Shown piece after piece: positions 19,174 through 29,006 of a DNA stretch of 64,000 nucleotides. Position 1 is the stretch's first letter. Each line of letters opens with the position of its first letter. Made by a program: the position numbers and the translations under genes. The notes beneath the pieces are model-generated. The model did no database searches, was not told the origin of the DNA, and worked only from the letters and a program-made list of their open reading frames with translations. Origin of the DNA: Bin5 sp965204525 (lineage in GTDB: Bacteria > Chloroflexota > Anaerolineae > Caldilineales > Caldilineaceae); contig OZ241994.1 in NCBI GenBank assembly GCA_965204525.1, positions 868,001-932,000 of the forward strand, in the 5' to 3' direction.

Positions 19174-20349
19174 ATGCAACCAGACAAGCGAACACAGACT
19201 ATACTGGACGGTTTTGACTCTCACTTTGGGGGCAAAGCAACCCATCTTGCGATTGCGCCGGGGCGAGTCAATCTTATCGGCGAGCACACCGACTACAATG
19301 ACGGATTCGTGCTGCCTGTGGCCCTGGACCGAGACGTAAGAGTACTCTTTCGGGCACGCGACGACCACCGTGTCAGGCTCTACGCGCTGGAATTTGACTC
19401 GTGGGCTGACTTCGGGATCGGGGTAACGGAGCGAAACGAGAGACAGTTGTGGCCAAACTATGTTCAGGGCGTCGGATTGGAACTGGCCGAACTTGGCATT
19501 CAGCTGCAGGGCTTTGAAGGTATCGTCAGCGGAAACGTCCCAAGGGGAAGCGGCCTGAGCAGTTCGGCCGCTCTGGAAATCGCAGCTGCCAAGGCCTTTC
19601 TCACGGCAGCCAACCAGATCCACGCGCTGACCGGTCCCCAGTTGGCCAGGGCTGCTCAGAAGGCCGAGAATGAATTCGTAGGCGTCAACTGCGGTATTAT
19701 GGATCAGTTTATCAGTACACTGGGAGAAGAGGGACACGCCCTGCTGATCGATTGCCGCAGCCTGAGCTATCGGCGCGTACCGTTTCCAAAAGGCGTGTCA
19801 CTGGTGATTGGCAATACGAAAGCAAGCCGCTCCCTTGCAGGCAGTGCATATAACGAACGGCGAGCACAGTGTGAAGACGGCGTTCGCCGACTGAAATCAG
19901 TTTTGCCTGGAATCGCCGCCCTCCGGGATGTAAGCCGCGACGAACTGGAATCCCATCGTTCTCTACTTTCGCATACAGTTTACCGACGCTGTCGTCATGT
20001 CGTCAGCGAAAACGATCGCGTGCAGACCACGGTTGCCGCACTGGAGCAGGGCGATTTCAGAAAAGTAGGCCGGTTGATGGACGCCAGCCACGAGAGCTTG
20101 AGAGACGACTACGAAGTCAGCAGCGAGGCACTGGACAAGATGGTCGAGTCGATGCGCAGTCATCCTGGATGCCTGGGCGCCCGTCTCACTGGGGCAGGGT
20201 TTGGCGGCTGCGCCGTTGCACTGGTCCAGGCGGGAGCCGAGAAGGATGTACGAGAAACTGTCCAGGAAAGTTATGCCAGGGCAATGAATCTGTGGCCGGA
20301 GATATACATTAGTCCGCCGAGCTCCGGCGCACGTGTCTTGCCCCTCTAG
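19174..20349 (+). CDS. galK: Galactokinase
   Basis: All GHMP-kinase motifs of galactokinase are present in this 391-residue protein: PGRVNLIGEHTDYNDGFVLP near 28-47 (sugar specificity and catalytic Arg region), PRGSGLSSSAALE (ATP loop) and TGAGFGGCAVAL. GVNCGIMDQFIS carries the catalytic Asp. It phosphorylates galactose at O1, the first step of the Leloir pathway. No galT or galE lies next to it. A -10-like TACACT at 19161-19166 lies only 7 bp before the ATG, with no ribosome-binding site in between, so a leaderless transcript is possible. Confidence 0.95.
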   Translation: MQPDKRTQTILDGFDSHFGGKATHLAIAPGRVNLIGEHTDYNDGFVLPVALDRDVRVLFRARDDHRVRLYALEFDSWADFGIGVTERNERQLWPNYVQGVGLELAELGIQLQGFEGIVSGNVPRGSGLSSSAALEIAAAKAFLTAANQIHALTGPQLARAAQKAENEFVGVNCGIMDQFISTLGEEGHALLIDCRSLSYRRVPFPKGVSLVIGNTKASRSLAGSAYNERRAQCEDGVRRLKSVLPGIAALRDVSRDELESHRSLLSHTVYRRCRHVVSENDRVQTTVAALEQGDFRKVGRLMDASHESLRDDYEVSSEALDKMVESMRSHPGCLGARLTGAGFGGCAVALVQAGAEKDVRETVQESYARAMNLWPEIYISPPSSGARVLPL

Positions 20350-20362
20350 TCTGGAGAAGGCG

Positions 20363-20881
20363 ATGACCGACCGCTACAAGAGTCAGCGTAGCCGCCCAGA
20401 TTTGGGCGCAACCGGGCCGATTGAGTATGACAGTGGCATGCTCTCTTGGGAATTCGTAGAAAGCCGCATGCGAAAGGCGGTGAACTATTGGATTGCCAGC
20501 GTCCGAAGCAGTGGACGGCCCCATGCCGTACCGGTGTGGGGCGCCTGGCTGGATGATGCCTTCTTCTTCGTGGGTACGGGCCGGAAGATCCGAAATCTAC
20601 GCGCCAACCCGCAGGCCGTTGTCCATCTGGAGAGCGGCGATGAGGTAGTCATCGTCGAAGGCCGCTTTGAAGAGATCTGCCGGCCAAGCCAGGAGCTGCT
20701 GCAAAGAGTGGACGAGGAATTTGTTCGCAAATACGAAACCTATCGCCCTAGTGAACACTTGAACGGACGGAGCACCTCCAGTTTTGCTCCGGAGGGCCTC
20801 TTTGCCGTCCACCCGCAACTGGTCATTGCCTGGAGCGGGATGGCAGGCGACGCCACCCGCTGGAGGATTGGGACCAGTTAG
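20363..20881 (+). CDS. Pyridoxamine-5'-phosphate-oxidase-like flavin split-barrel protein
   Basis: The 172-residue product has the split-barrel pattern: VNYWIASVRSSGRPHAVPVWGAWLDD, the FMN phosphate region FFFVGTGRKIRNLRANPQAVVHLES, and VVIVEGRFEEI. This family binds FMN, F420 or heme; substrate cannot be assigned. GGAGAAGG precedes ATG 20363, and the gene starts 13 bp after galK, so co-transcription is likely although no shared pathway is apparent. Confidence 0.85.
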   Translation: MTDRYKSQRSRPDLGATGPIEYDSGMLSWEFVESRMRKAVNYWIASVRSSGRPHAVPVWGAWLDDAFFFVGTGRKIRNLRANPQAVVHLESGDEVVIVEGRFEEICRPSQELLQRVDEEFVRKYETYRPSEHLNGRSTSSFAPEGLFAVHPQLVIAWSGMAGDATRWRIGTS

Positions 20882-20971
20882 CGACGACCATTTAGCGCTC
20901 ACTTGCTCTTGAATACGCTTGGGCGAACTGAATGGAGACGTCTCGCATTCTACTGCTAAAGGGAAGCAGAA

Positions 20972-22177
20972 ATGCCAACGCTTACCAACTACACTCAATT
21001 CGAAGGGCTCCATTGGGAGACCGGAACTGTCCGAAACTACTACGACTATTGCGGCGTGAAGGCGCCTCATACGGGTAAGCCCTATTCTGAGGCTCTGCTA
21101 ATGGGTATCAGCGGCGGAGCGGTGATGGGTTACTTCGTCTTCGCCTACCAGGGCATCGACCCGCACGCCCGCATCCTTACCCGAAACACGTTCGACCCGA
21201 TGGAGACGATGCTGCAGCGCCTGGGCGCAGTTCAGGATGTGCGCCAGACGGCAAGCGCGGATAGGGCAGTGAGTAACCTGGTCGACACCCTGGAAAAGGG
21301 AATGCCCGCCGTTACCTGGGTCGATGCCTTCAGCCTTCCCTACGATCCGCAGCCGTACGAGTTCGAGATTCCACACATGTTGCCGGTGGTCATCTTTGGG
21401 TACGACGAAGAGGCCGACCGGGTCTCGATCGCCGACCGCGCGCGCGTGCCCTTGTTTGCTACGACCGGCCAGTTGGCAGCAGCCAGGTCGAAAGTGAAAA
21501 AATTCCGGCACCGCATAATGACGCTGGAGAAGCCTGATACCGATCAGGTTCCGGAAGCAGTTCGGTCGGGCATCCGAGACAGCATCCAACTGTACACGGA
21601 AAAGCCGCCCAAGGGGGCCCGCCACAATTTCGGCTTCGCCGCCTACCAGCGCTGGGCCGACGCGTTGCGAAAACCCAAAATGAGGGGCAGTTGGGACAAG
21701 GAGTTTCCCCTCGGGCGCAAGATGTACGCGGGTCTGGAGTCGGTCTTCAGCGATACGCACACCTACGGCAAGGAAGGATTTGCCGAGAGGGACGTCTTTG
21801 CCGCGTTTCTGGATGAAGCGACGCTGATTCTGGATCGACCAGGTTTGCGAGAAGCCGCGGAGCAGTTTCGTGCAAGCGCTCAGGCGTGGCGCGTACTAGG
21901 TGAATTGCTGCTGCCGGACGATGTCCCTGTCTGGACGGAGGCCCGCAAGCTGATGCTGGAGAACCAGCGGCTCTTTCTCATGCAAGGCGGAGAATCCTTC
22001 GAAAAGGGCCAAGCCAACGCCGAGCGCCTGATCGCGATCCGAAGCCAGATGGAGAAGGAGTTTCCACTCTCAGAGGAAGAAGTGGTCGCGTTCAGGGAAG
22101 GTATTGCTGAACAGGTTCTGAAGATCAGCGCAATTGAGGAGCAGGCAGTCGCGGCAATGAAAGAGGCGATGGAGTAG
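20972..22177 (+). CDS. BtrH N-terminal-domain/DUF4872-like protein
   Basis: The 401-residue protein has the N-terminal pattern of the butirosin BtrH family: GLHWETGTVRNYYDYCG, then SEALLMGISGGAVMGYFVF. In the family a Cys normally follows the His (HC at this place); here it is Trp, so an acyl-transfer role is doubtful unless Cys34 or a nearby residue substitutes. A central segment (FGYDEEADRVSIADRARVPL) and a helical C-terminal half (about 190-400) fit DUF4872. AGGGAAGCA precedes the ATG. BtrH moves an amino-acyl chain from carrier protein to an aminoglycoside; no other antibiotic genes are here, so the true role is unknown. Confidence 0.65.
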   Translation: MPTLTNYTQFEGLHWETGTVRNYYDYCGVKAPHTGKPYSEALLMGISGGAVMGYFVFAYQGIDPHARILTRNTFDPMETMLQRLGAVQDVRQTASADRAVSNLVDTLEKGMPAVTWVDAFSLPYDPQPYEFEIPHMLPVVIFGYDEEADRVSIADRARVPLFATTGQLAAARSKVKKFRHRIMTLEKPDTDQVPEAVRSGIRDSIQLYTEKPPKGARHNFGFAAYQRWADALRKPKMRGSWDKEFPLGRKMYAGLESVFSDTHTYGKEGFAERDVFAAFLDEATLILDRPGLREAAEQFRASAQAWRVLGELLLPDDVPVWTEARKLMLENQRLFLMQGGESFEKGQANAERLIAIRSQMEKEFPLSEEEVVAFREGIAEQVLKISAIEEQAVAAMKEAME

Positions 22178-22201
22178 AGGTTGGGGACGGGTATTGCCCA
22201 C

Positions 22202-23485
22202 TCAGGCGCTCCCGGCCCGCTCCTGGCTGCCATTGACCTGACGTAGACCAGGGAGCATCACAGCGACCGTAGTAACCAGTAGCGCGGCCAGCACGACTTC
22301 ACCCCCGACCGCCAGAGGCGCGCCAAACGCGTCGGCGAGTACGCCAGTCTGCAGTCGACCAAACGGACCTGCGCCAATAGCAACCGCGATGGCTCCCATC
22401 GCCTGTCCCCGTCTCTCATCCGCGGCGGCGAGCAGAACGATTGAACTCTGCATAATGCCAAAGCAGGCATGACCGATCCCAACCAGCAGCAGGAACGCCC
22501 AAGAGACCGCGAAGACGGAACTGGTTGTGAAGGATAGCAGTGCCAGGCAGTGAAGAAGCGTGCCGGCGATGAAGATCCATCCTGCACTTGCGAAGCGCCT
22601 CGCCCAGTTAACCAGAAACAGGCCGACTACGTTCCCGATTCCCACCGACGCGCCGAGGTACCCCAAGCCAACGGGTCCCTGATGCAGTACATCGCGTGCA
22701 AAGACGGGAAGGAAGTTCATATAGGGAAAGGCAAGCATATTCATGATCATCGTGATCAGTGTCACGGCCAGGATGGATTGATTCTGACGAACGTAGCGGA
22801 CGCTATCTCTAATCTGAGCAAGAGGCGACGCGCTGGAGGGGGATGAAGTATGTGGAATGGGCTGCCGCGTCAGGGCCCGCAGGAGCAGTAGCGAGACTGC
22901 CGATAGCCCGCTCAATGTCAGGAAACAGCCCAACACATTGAATGCGTCGAGCACAACCCCCGCCAGAAGAGGGCCCAATGCGCGGGCGACGCTCATCCCC
23001 AGGTTTTCCAGCATTAGTGCGTCGATGACGCGAGGGCGGCCCACCAGATCGGGTATCAGAGCCCGGCGGGTCGGCCAGTCCATCGCCCAGGCGCAGCCAA
23101 GTGTCAGGGCGATAACAACAAGGTGCCATAGCGCGAGCAGGCCCGCAGCCAACAGCAGCGCAACGATCGCGTACATGCAGAATGTTAGCGTTTGCGAGGC
23201 TATGATCAGGGGACGGCGGCCAATTCGATCGGCAAGCAGGCCGCCAAAGCCGCCGACAAGCAATGAGGGGATCGAGCGGCAGAATCCTACAAGGCCAACC
23301 AGGCCGGCTGAGTCGGTCAGTTCAAGTACCAACCAGCTCAGCACGATCATCTCCATGTAGTGGGCCAGCCACCAGAGTGTGCTCGATCCCAGGAGAAGGC
23401 GATAGTCGGAATTGGCCAGTGTTGCCCTGATACCGGATTCCGGCTGGAGAAAACGGGCGAATCGCTTCGAAAAATCAGTCCACAT
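22202..23485 (-). CDS. MFS transporter, EntS/MFS_3-like
   Basis: This 427-residue protein shows about twelve membrane spans. Motif A after the second span is GGLLADRIGRRPLI, and the halves are joined by a charged loop (HTSSPSSASPLAQIRDSVRY). The similarity is to the MFS_3 (enterobactin exporter EntS) group, which exports siderophores, drugs or small peptides. Its start overlaps the stop of the upstream S9 peptidase gene by 11 bases, so the two are translationally coupled. The pairing suggests export of, or traffic linked to, a peptide-like substrate, which is inference. Confidence 0.9.
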   Translation of the reverse strand: MWTDFSKRFARFLQPESGIRATLANSDYRLLLGSSTLWWLAHYMEMIVLSWLVLELTDSAGLVGLVGFCRSIPSLLVGGFGGLLADRIGRRPLIIASQTLTFCMYAIVALLLAAGLLALWHLVVIALTLGCAWAMDWPTRRALIPDLVGRPRVIDALMLENLGMSVARALGPLLAGVVLDAFNVLGCFLTLSGLSAVSLLLLRALTRQPIPHTSSPSSASPLAQIRDSVRYVRQNQSILAVTLITMIMNMLAFPYMNFLPVFARDVLHQGPVGLGYLGASVGIGNVVGLFLVNWARRFASAGWIFIAGTLLHCLALLSFTTSSVFAVSWAFLLLVGIGHACFGIMQSSIVLLAAADERRGQAMGAIAVAIGAGPFGRLQTGVLADAFGAPLAVGGEVVLAALLVTTVAVMLPGLRQVNGSQERAGSA

Positions 23486-25358
23486 CTCGCCCTTGCAGCC
23501 CCAGTACCCGGTAAGCGAATTTCAGGTGAGTTTCCTGTATGTGTTCGGCTGTAGCTGCACTCGGAAAGCCATGTCCGCTGTCCAGCCACACCAGGGTGAA
23601 GTCCTTTTGCAGCGCCTCCATCTTATGCGCAAAGTGCTCCATTTGGCGGGGTGTAGCGCGGCTGTCACGTCGGCCTTGAAAGATCAGTAATGGGGCCTGG
23701 ATCGCCGCTGCATGGGTGAGGGGAGAACGGTCCCGATACAGCTCCGGCTTTTCTTGAGGCGTGCCGTCGAAGATCATTCGCGCCCAGCCCTTCATTGCCG
23801 CTGACGAGTCCTCGTAGTTCATCGTCCAATCTACGATCGCCACCGGGGCGATGCCTCCCGCCCACTGGTCCGGCTCCTGTGAAAGCGCCCAAACGGTGAG
23901 AAAGCCCCCGTACGATCCTCCCTCCAACAAAATGCCATTCGGGTCGGCAATTCCTTCCCCAATCAGCCAGCGGCGTGCGGCCAACATGTCTTCCAGCTCC
24001 CAGCGCCCGACGTCGCCGTTGATCTTTTCCTGAAAGTCGCGGCCGAATCCGGTCGAGCCGCGATAGTTGACGGTAAGGTAGGCGAAGCCGTGGTCGAGCC
24101 AGGCCTGGCTGGGAGCGTCGAAGGCGTTGGACGCGGCGCCGCTAGGGCCACCGTGGACGTGCAGGATCGTGGGGAAGGGACCCTCAGACCCTTCACTTGA
24201 GGATGGTATTCCGAGCCATGCCTGGACAGAAACACCGTCGGAACTGGGAAAGCTGACCGAACGCCAGGGTCGTCCCGGCGGGCAGTGGCCAACCGGAAGT
24301 ATAGGCTTGGGACGGTCTGTTGTCGTCAGCGAGAGCAGCTGAGGAGGATGGGAGGCATCGCTCCACTGCGCCCAGACTGAACCGTCCGGGGCGAAAAAAC
24401 TGGCCGCAGTACCCGTATGGTAAGGTCCGGTGCGGCCGCGAAAGGCGCCTGGCTCGTGTTGAAGCGGTAGCAGGTCTTCGTCGTTCAGATCGTAGATGAA
24501 GAGTCCTTGGTGTTTCTCCGCTTTCGTTTGAACCAGCAGTTTGCTTCCGTCAGGGGACCAATCCAGTGGCAGAACTGATCCTTCGGCAGAGGGTACCGTT
24601 ACGTCGCGCCGTTCGTTTGAACGCGGGTCCCAAAGTAGAGGCAGCAACGCACCGCTTGCGTTTGACGCGGCGAGCAATCGCTCATCCCCTCGAAGAGGCG
24701 AAAACTGAACTGGCTCGACATTGTAGTCGGAACCGTCCCAAAGTTCAGCGACCTGTTCGCCTGAATTCGTATTCAATACCAGGGTTGTGTAGCGCCGGCT
24801 GTGGGGCGCACGATGAGTTGACTTGACTGCAAGAAGGGCTCCGTCATAGGAGAGGTGACAGGCCCACGTCTCTTCCAGGGCCGTGTACACTAGTTGCGGC
24901 GGCGAACTGGAGCCGTCTGATGCCAGCGCAATGCAGTAGAACCAGTAGCAGTTGTCATAGACGGCATCGAAGGCGAGGCGGGCGCCGTTGCGGCTTATGT
25001 CGAAGCCGCGCAGAGTGTATGGGGGAAGATCGGGTGTCAGGTCTTCGGCAGGTCCACCGGCCAAGGGAACACGGACGATATGGCCTAATTCACTGCCTCC
25101 GTCGTCCTGCAGGTAATAGAGGTGGTCCCCTGTTGGTCCCAACCAGCCGTACGCCGGCGTTTCGTCGTCCGGTAACAGGGGGCGCAGGTCTCCGGAAGAA
25201 GTGTCCCACGCAAAAATTCGCTTTGCCGGCCCGCCCAGGCTGGCATGGACTATTCCACTCGATGGATTTTCAGGGGCGACATAGACATATCCGAGGTTCC
25301 CGCAGCGAAAACGCTGCCGCCACGGGGCCTGGTCTTCAAGCTGAAGTGGGGAAGTCAT
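23475..25358 (-). CDS. S9 family serine peptidase (prolyl oligopeptidase/acylaminoacyl type)
   Basis: The 627-residue enzyme has an N-terminal beta-propeller (about 10-365) with repeated WSPDGS/LSYDGA-like blades and a C-terminal alpha/beta-hydrolase domain. The catalytic triad is visible: Ser in EGGSYGGFLT, Asp in QGRRDSRATP and His in DSGHGFPS. HGGPSGAASNAFD is the oxyanion region. No signal peptide is seen, so it likely cleaves short peptides in the cytoplasm. The first gene of a two-gene unit with the MFS transporter. Confidence 0.93.
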   Translation of the reverse strand: MTSPLQLEDQAPWRQRFRCGNLGYVYVAPENPSSGIVHASLGGPAKRIFAWDTSSGDLRPLLPDDETPAYGWLGPTGDHLYYLQDDGGSELGHIVRVPLAGGPAEDLTPDLPPYTLRGFDISRNGARLAFDAVYDNCYWFYCIALASDGSSSPPQLVYTALEETWACHLSYDGALLAVKSTHRAPHSRRYTTLVLNTNSGEQVAELWDGSDYNVEPVQFSPLRGDERLLAASNASGALLPLLWDPRSNERRDVTVPSAEGSVLPLDWSPDGSKLLVQTKAEKHQGLFIYDLNDEDLLPLQHEPGAFRGRTGPYHTGTAASFFAPDGSVWAQWSDASHPPQLLSLTTTDRPKPILPVGHCPPGRPWRSVSFPSSDGVSVQAWLGIPSSSEGSEGPFPTILHVHGGPSGAASNAFDAPSQAWLDHGFAYLTVNYRGSTGFGRDFQEKINGDVGRWELEDMLAARRWLIGEGIADPNGILLEGGSYGGFLTVWALSQEPDQWAGGIAPVAIVDWTMNYEDSSAAMKGWARMIFDGTPQEKPELYRDRSPLTHAAAIQAPLLIFQGRRDSRATPRQMEHFAHKMEALQKDFTLVWLDSGHGFPSAATAEHIQETHLKFAYRVLGLQGRDVD

Positions 25359-25584
25359 TGCCTTTCTCGACAGATGGAGAGGATCGTCCGTCCCAATTCA
25401 TACGGCCAGCGACAGCCGACGGCGACTGTCAACCGGCCTCAGCGGACCGCTGGTGACCTATCCGAGCGACACGAGACGGATTGTGTGAAGAATTGTACAT
25501 GGGCTTGGAAGCCAGCGCAACGAAAACCGTTTGGCAGGTCTCCAGCAGTTGATAGCTGGCGCGGCAGATGCCATAATAGAAAAG

Positions 25585-27411
25585 ATGAACTCGATATTCC
25601 GAACTCCCTCCCTCTCCGGCATTGTAAAAGCTCCTGGCGAACTGCTGTTTGTCGCGGGGCTCGTGGTTGTCGCGGGCGTTCTGCGGCTATACCTTATTGA
25701 GGAAAAGAGCATCTGGCTGGATGAGTCGTTCAGCTTGTGGATAGCCCGCCAAAGCCTGTGGGAGGGATGGCGCTGGCTCATTGAGGTGGACCAGCATCCG
25801 CCACTATATTACAGCCTGCTGCATCTGTGGATTGAGCTTTTCGGCACACTTGAAGGTGCAGTGCGAACCCTGTCTGCGCTGGCATCCGTGCTGACCATTC
25901 CGGTCTTCTACGCCGCGTGCCGCCGTCTGCTTGACGGCCCGACGGCAGCCATTGCAGCGTTCATCCTGACGGTGTCTCCGTTCCACGTGCAGTTTGCCCA
26001 GGAAACGCGCATGTACGCTTTGCTCACGCTCGAAGTCGCGTGTGTTTTCTACTTCCTGGCCCGGCTATTGACGAGCCGGGTTGCGCAAAGCAGGGACTGG
26101 GTCGGGCTCGCGGTTTCGCAGGCCCTCGTAATGCTGACCCACAATACTGCAGCGGTGTATTTGCCGGTAGCGTTGAACGCAGCCGCGGGGCTGATTTATC
26201 TGCTTTTCCCCACAGGAGCAGGCGGCGGAACTGCGAATGGAGGGCAACAAGGAGCGCTTGCAGATGCGGGAGAGGACGTAAACCCCCAAGAAAACAGCCA
26301 GTTTGAGAGGGAACACGATCGGCAGATGGAATCGTCAGATTCTCATGGGGAGGCTGACGCGGAAGCTTTCTGGAAGAACTGGGTGCGATTTCAGGGACTG
26401 GCCGTCCTGTTGTGGCTGCCCTGGGCCATGCCGTTCATCATTCAGGTAATCGACGTAGGGTCAGGATTCTGGTTGCCTCCTCCCTGGCCTAACCTGGTGC
26501 TGGATACGTTTCGAAACTTTCACTTCGCATTCTTGCCCTCCGAACTACCATTGAGGCCAGTATGGATGTGGGGTTATACAGTTCTGGCGGCCCTGGGTCT
26601 GGCAGGGCTGCTCTTTGCGGTAAGTCCGCACTCCCGGAAGGGGCGAAGGCACGCTTTGTGGGGCCTGTTGGAAAGAAATGACAGTGGTGAGAAGGATACT
26701 CCTTCACTGGAAGGAGACAGAGCCGCGGTGCTGTTGGTCTGTCTCTTTCTTGTTCCGCACATCGTGGCGCTTCTTGTGAGTTTGCGCAGCCCGATCTATG
26801 CGGAGCGGCCGTTGATATGGACGACTTTGCCCTATTTTGTTCTTGTCGCGGCCGGAATACGCGTCATAGGAGGCCCTCTGAGAATGAGCGTGCCGGACTT
26901 GCGCGCTCTCCGAAGATTTTCCGGTTTGGCAGGGCTCGTGTCCACAGTTCGACTTGGCGTCCAGCTTCTTGTCCTGGTGGCTATCCTGGGACTAAGCAGC
27001 CTCTCCCTGAACGGATACTATTTCTGGTTCCAGAAGGAAGCTTGGGATGAGGCTGCTTCCCACGTTGCCGAGCAGGCGCGGCCAGGTGAGATGATTCTCT
27101 TCAATGCCACTTGGGTACAGATTCCGTTCGAATATTACTACGAACGCTACGAACTCGATACGTTATTGAAGGGCCTGCCTGTAGATCTGTTTGACAGGGG
27201 CGAGCTTGAGCCGACGATGGAGGAGGCAGATGTTCCTCGGATTCAGGAGCTGCTCGCCGGTCGAGAGCAGGTCTGGCTTGTGTATTCCCACAACTGGTAT
27301 TCGGACCCGGACGGCATCATCCCTCGCGAGTTGGGCAAGATGTTCGGAGAGTCCGAGATAACCGACTTCAGAGGGGTTCAGATCATCCGATTCGCTGGCA
27401 GAGAACAGTGA
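25585..27411 (+). CDS. Membrane glycosyltransferase, family 39/ArnT-like (GT-C)
   Basis: From ATG 25585 the product is 608 residues with about eleven membrane spans. The first loop has WLDESFSLW, the acidic DE motif near the start used by GT-C enzymes for lipid-phosphate sugar donors, and DQHPPLYY shortly after. A polar insertion (about 200-260, rich in Glu, Gln and Gly) and a C-terminal extracytoplasmic domain (about 485-608) follow. It should transfer a sugar from a polyprenyl-phosphate donor to an acceptor outside the membrane. A TTG at 25531 could extend it by 18 residues. Confidence 0.85.
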   Translation: MNSIFRTPSLSGIVKAPGELLFVAGLVVVAGVLRLYLIEEKSIWLDESFSLWIARQSLWEGWRWLIEVDQHPPLYYSLLHLWIELFGTLEGAVRTLSALASVLTIPVFYAACRRLLDGPTAAIAAFILTVSPFHVQFAQETRMYALLTLEVACVFYFLARLLTSRVAQSRDWVGLAVSQALVMLTHNTAAVYLPVALNAAAGLIYLLFPTGAGGGTANGGQQGALADAGEDVNPQENSQFEREHDRQMESSDSHGEADAEAFWKNWVRFQGLAVLLWLPWAMPFIIQVIDVGSGFWLPPPWPNLVLDTFRNFHFAFLPSELPLRPVWMWGYTVLAALGLAGLLFAVSPHSRKGRRHALWGLLERNDSGEKDTPSLEGDRAAVLLVCLFLVPHIVALLVSLRSPIYAERPLIWTTLPYFVLVAAGIRVIGGPLRMSVPDLRALRRFSGLAGLVSTVRLGVQLLVLVAILGLSSLSLNGYYFWFQKEAWDEAASHVAEQARPGEMILFNATWVQIPFEYYYERYELDTLLKGLPVDLFDRGELEPTMEEADVPRIQELLAGREQVWLVYSHNWYSDPDGIIPRELGKMFGESEITDFRGVQIIRFAGREQ

Positions 27412-27440
27412 TGAGTAACGCGCCGACAGGAAATGCGGAG

Positions 27441-27467
27441 AGTAAACTCACCATTGAGTTTACTTTT
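27441..27467 (+). terminator. Rho-independent terminator between convergent glycosyltransferase genes
   Basis: AGTAAACTCA (27441-27450) and TGAGTTTACT (27455-27464) form a perfect 10-bp stem with loop CCAT, followed by TTT. It lies 30 bases after the family 39 gene and can serve both strands. Confidence 0.8.
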
Positions 27468-27492
27468 CGGATGGACTCGCCGGCTTTGTCTC

Positions 27493-29001
27493 TCAGGAGA
27501 AGTCACGCAGAAAGCCCTGCCGCCGGATTCCCCAGAAAAGAGCAACGCCCAGGAGACACAGAGTCGGCAGCCACTCCAGCAGTCGCACCCAGTCCAGATC
27601 TCGCAGGTTTTCGGGATCGATATAGGTGACGTACGAGAGCGAAACGATACCGCTAAGCCAGAGCCAGGGCAGCGCCAAGAGCCAGAGTCGCCTTGGCTCG
27701 TTTTCTGCCGGCGCAAGAAAAGGCAGGAAGGGGATCAGGACCAGCAGATACCAGGGATGAACGGTCGTCGTCAGAAGGAGATAGCCGCCAAGAGGAACTG
27801 CCAGCCAGCGCAAGGTTGTTCTCATGTCGATATTGGATTGGCGAAACTGCCACCACACAACCAGCAAGAGCAAAGACATCAGGAAATAGACTATCTCCTG
27901 GGCTTGTGCCATCGGACCGTCTATGCCCATGCTTTCAAGCCAGTTCTCCAGCCAGCGAAACAGCCCGCTATTGAATTTCCACTGCGCGTTGTAGATGCGT
28001 AAAGCACCGAACAGTCCGCGGCCGTCCAGGTCGCCGGCCAAACCCCAGCCGGCCCGCAGCGCCGGCGCCACCAGCATTCCAAGTGTCAGGTAACCGTAGA
28101 GCAGTCGGCTTCCCCAGTTCCACTTCCGCCAAAAAACGGGAATCAGAAGTGCGGGGATCAGTTTCGTCAGTGTGGCCAGGGCCAAAAAAAGAGGCGCCAG
28201 CAGAGAGAATGCAGGTTTCCCCACAGCGAATTCAGGATGGCTGGAGTGCGACGTCCGGCTGTCAGAGTTTCCGGCGCGTACCATCGCATATACCGCCAGC
28301 ATCATCAACAGGACCATCAGGGCATCAACGTGCGCGCCCTGGGCGGTCTCGACGATGACCAGCGGGTTCCAAAGGTAGATGAGGAGACGTTTGGCAGGGA
28401 ATCCGACGGTCGCCAGCAACCTGGAGAGAACCAGCGCGGTTCCCAGATCGAACAGGACGGCTGCTGATTGGAAAGAGTTTGGATCGAGAGGATAGAAATG
28501 GGCGATGGCCGCAAAGAACCACTGTGCGGCAGGCAAGTAGGGGCTGGCCATCCAAGCGTGATTGGCCTGGGCCCGAAATGGCGTGTCGAGCCAATCCAAC
28601 TGGGAGGCGTCAATGGGGTAGGCATAAGGGCTTACACCATTGGCGGTGACGTAGCCGTCCCACATGTATCGAAATACATCTGAAGACAAGGTGGGGAATG
28701 TCTGCAACAGTAACCATCTGAAGAGGCATCCTCCTCCCCAGATCCAGACCAGCAGGTAGAAGCTCTTGACCCCTGGTCGTGACGAGGAGACTTGGCGGCT
28801 GCCGTCATGCCACCAACGTTCCAGCCAGAAAACTGCCGCGGCGTAGGCAGCGAATGCCAGGCCGAACCAGAGCAGGAACTCCGAGACTTGGGTCGTCCCC
28901 AGGTTTCCATGGCGGATCTGCATGGAGAGCATGCCGGTGTAGGCAGCAAGCGAGAAGATAAAGAGAGTGATGGGGACATACCAGGACCTCAGACCTGCCA
29001 C
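27493..29001 (-). CDS. Polytopic membrane glycosyltransferase, GT87-like mannosyltransferase family
   Basis: The 502-residue protein has about twelve hydrophobic spans. The first large loop has RYMWDGYVTANGVSPYAYPI, the pattern of GT-C enzymes using polyprenyl-phosphate-mannose donors (PimE/GT87 and related). The start is GTG 29001, where the ribosome-binding site (AAGGAG) abuts the codon; a start at the Met near residue 24 is possible. The gene follows the ADP-ribosylglycohydrolase by 5 bp, so they are co-transcribed although the functions seem unrelated. Confidence 0.8.
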   Translation of the reverse strand: MAGLRSWYVPITLFIFSLAAYTGMLSMQIRHGNLGTTQVSEFLLWFGLAFAAYAAAVFWLERWWHDGSRQVSSSRPGVKSFYLLVWIWGGGCLFRWLLLQTFPTLSSDVFRYMWDGYVTANGVSPYAYPIDASQLDWLDTPFRAQANHAWMASPYLPAAQWFFAAIAHFYPLDPNSFQSAAVLFDLGTALVLSRLLATVGFPAKRLLIYLWNPLVIVETAQGAHVDALMVLLMMLAVYAMVRAGNSDSRTSHSSHPEFAVGKPAFSLLAPLFLALATLTKLIPALLIPVFWRKWNWGSRLLYGYLTLGMLVAPALRAGWGLAGDLDGRGLFGALRIYNAQWKFNSGLFRWLENWLESMGIDGPMAQAQEIVYFLMSLLLLVVWWQFRQSNIDMRTTLRWLAVPLGGYLLLTTTVHPWYLLVLIPFLPFLAPAENEPRRLWLLALPWLWLSGIVSLSYVTYIDPENLRDLDWVRLLEWLPTLCLLGVALFWGIRRQGFLRDFS

Positions 29002-29006
29002 TCCTT

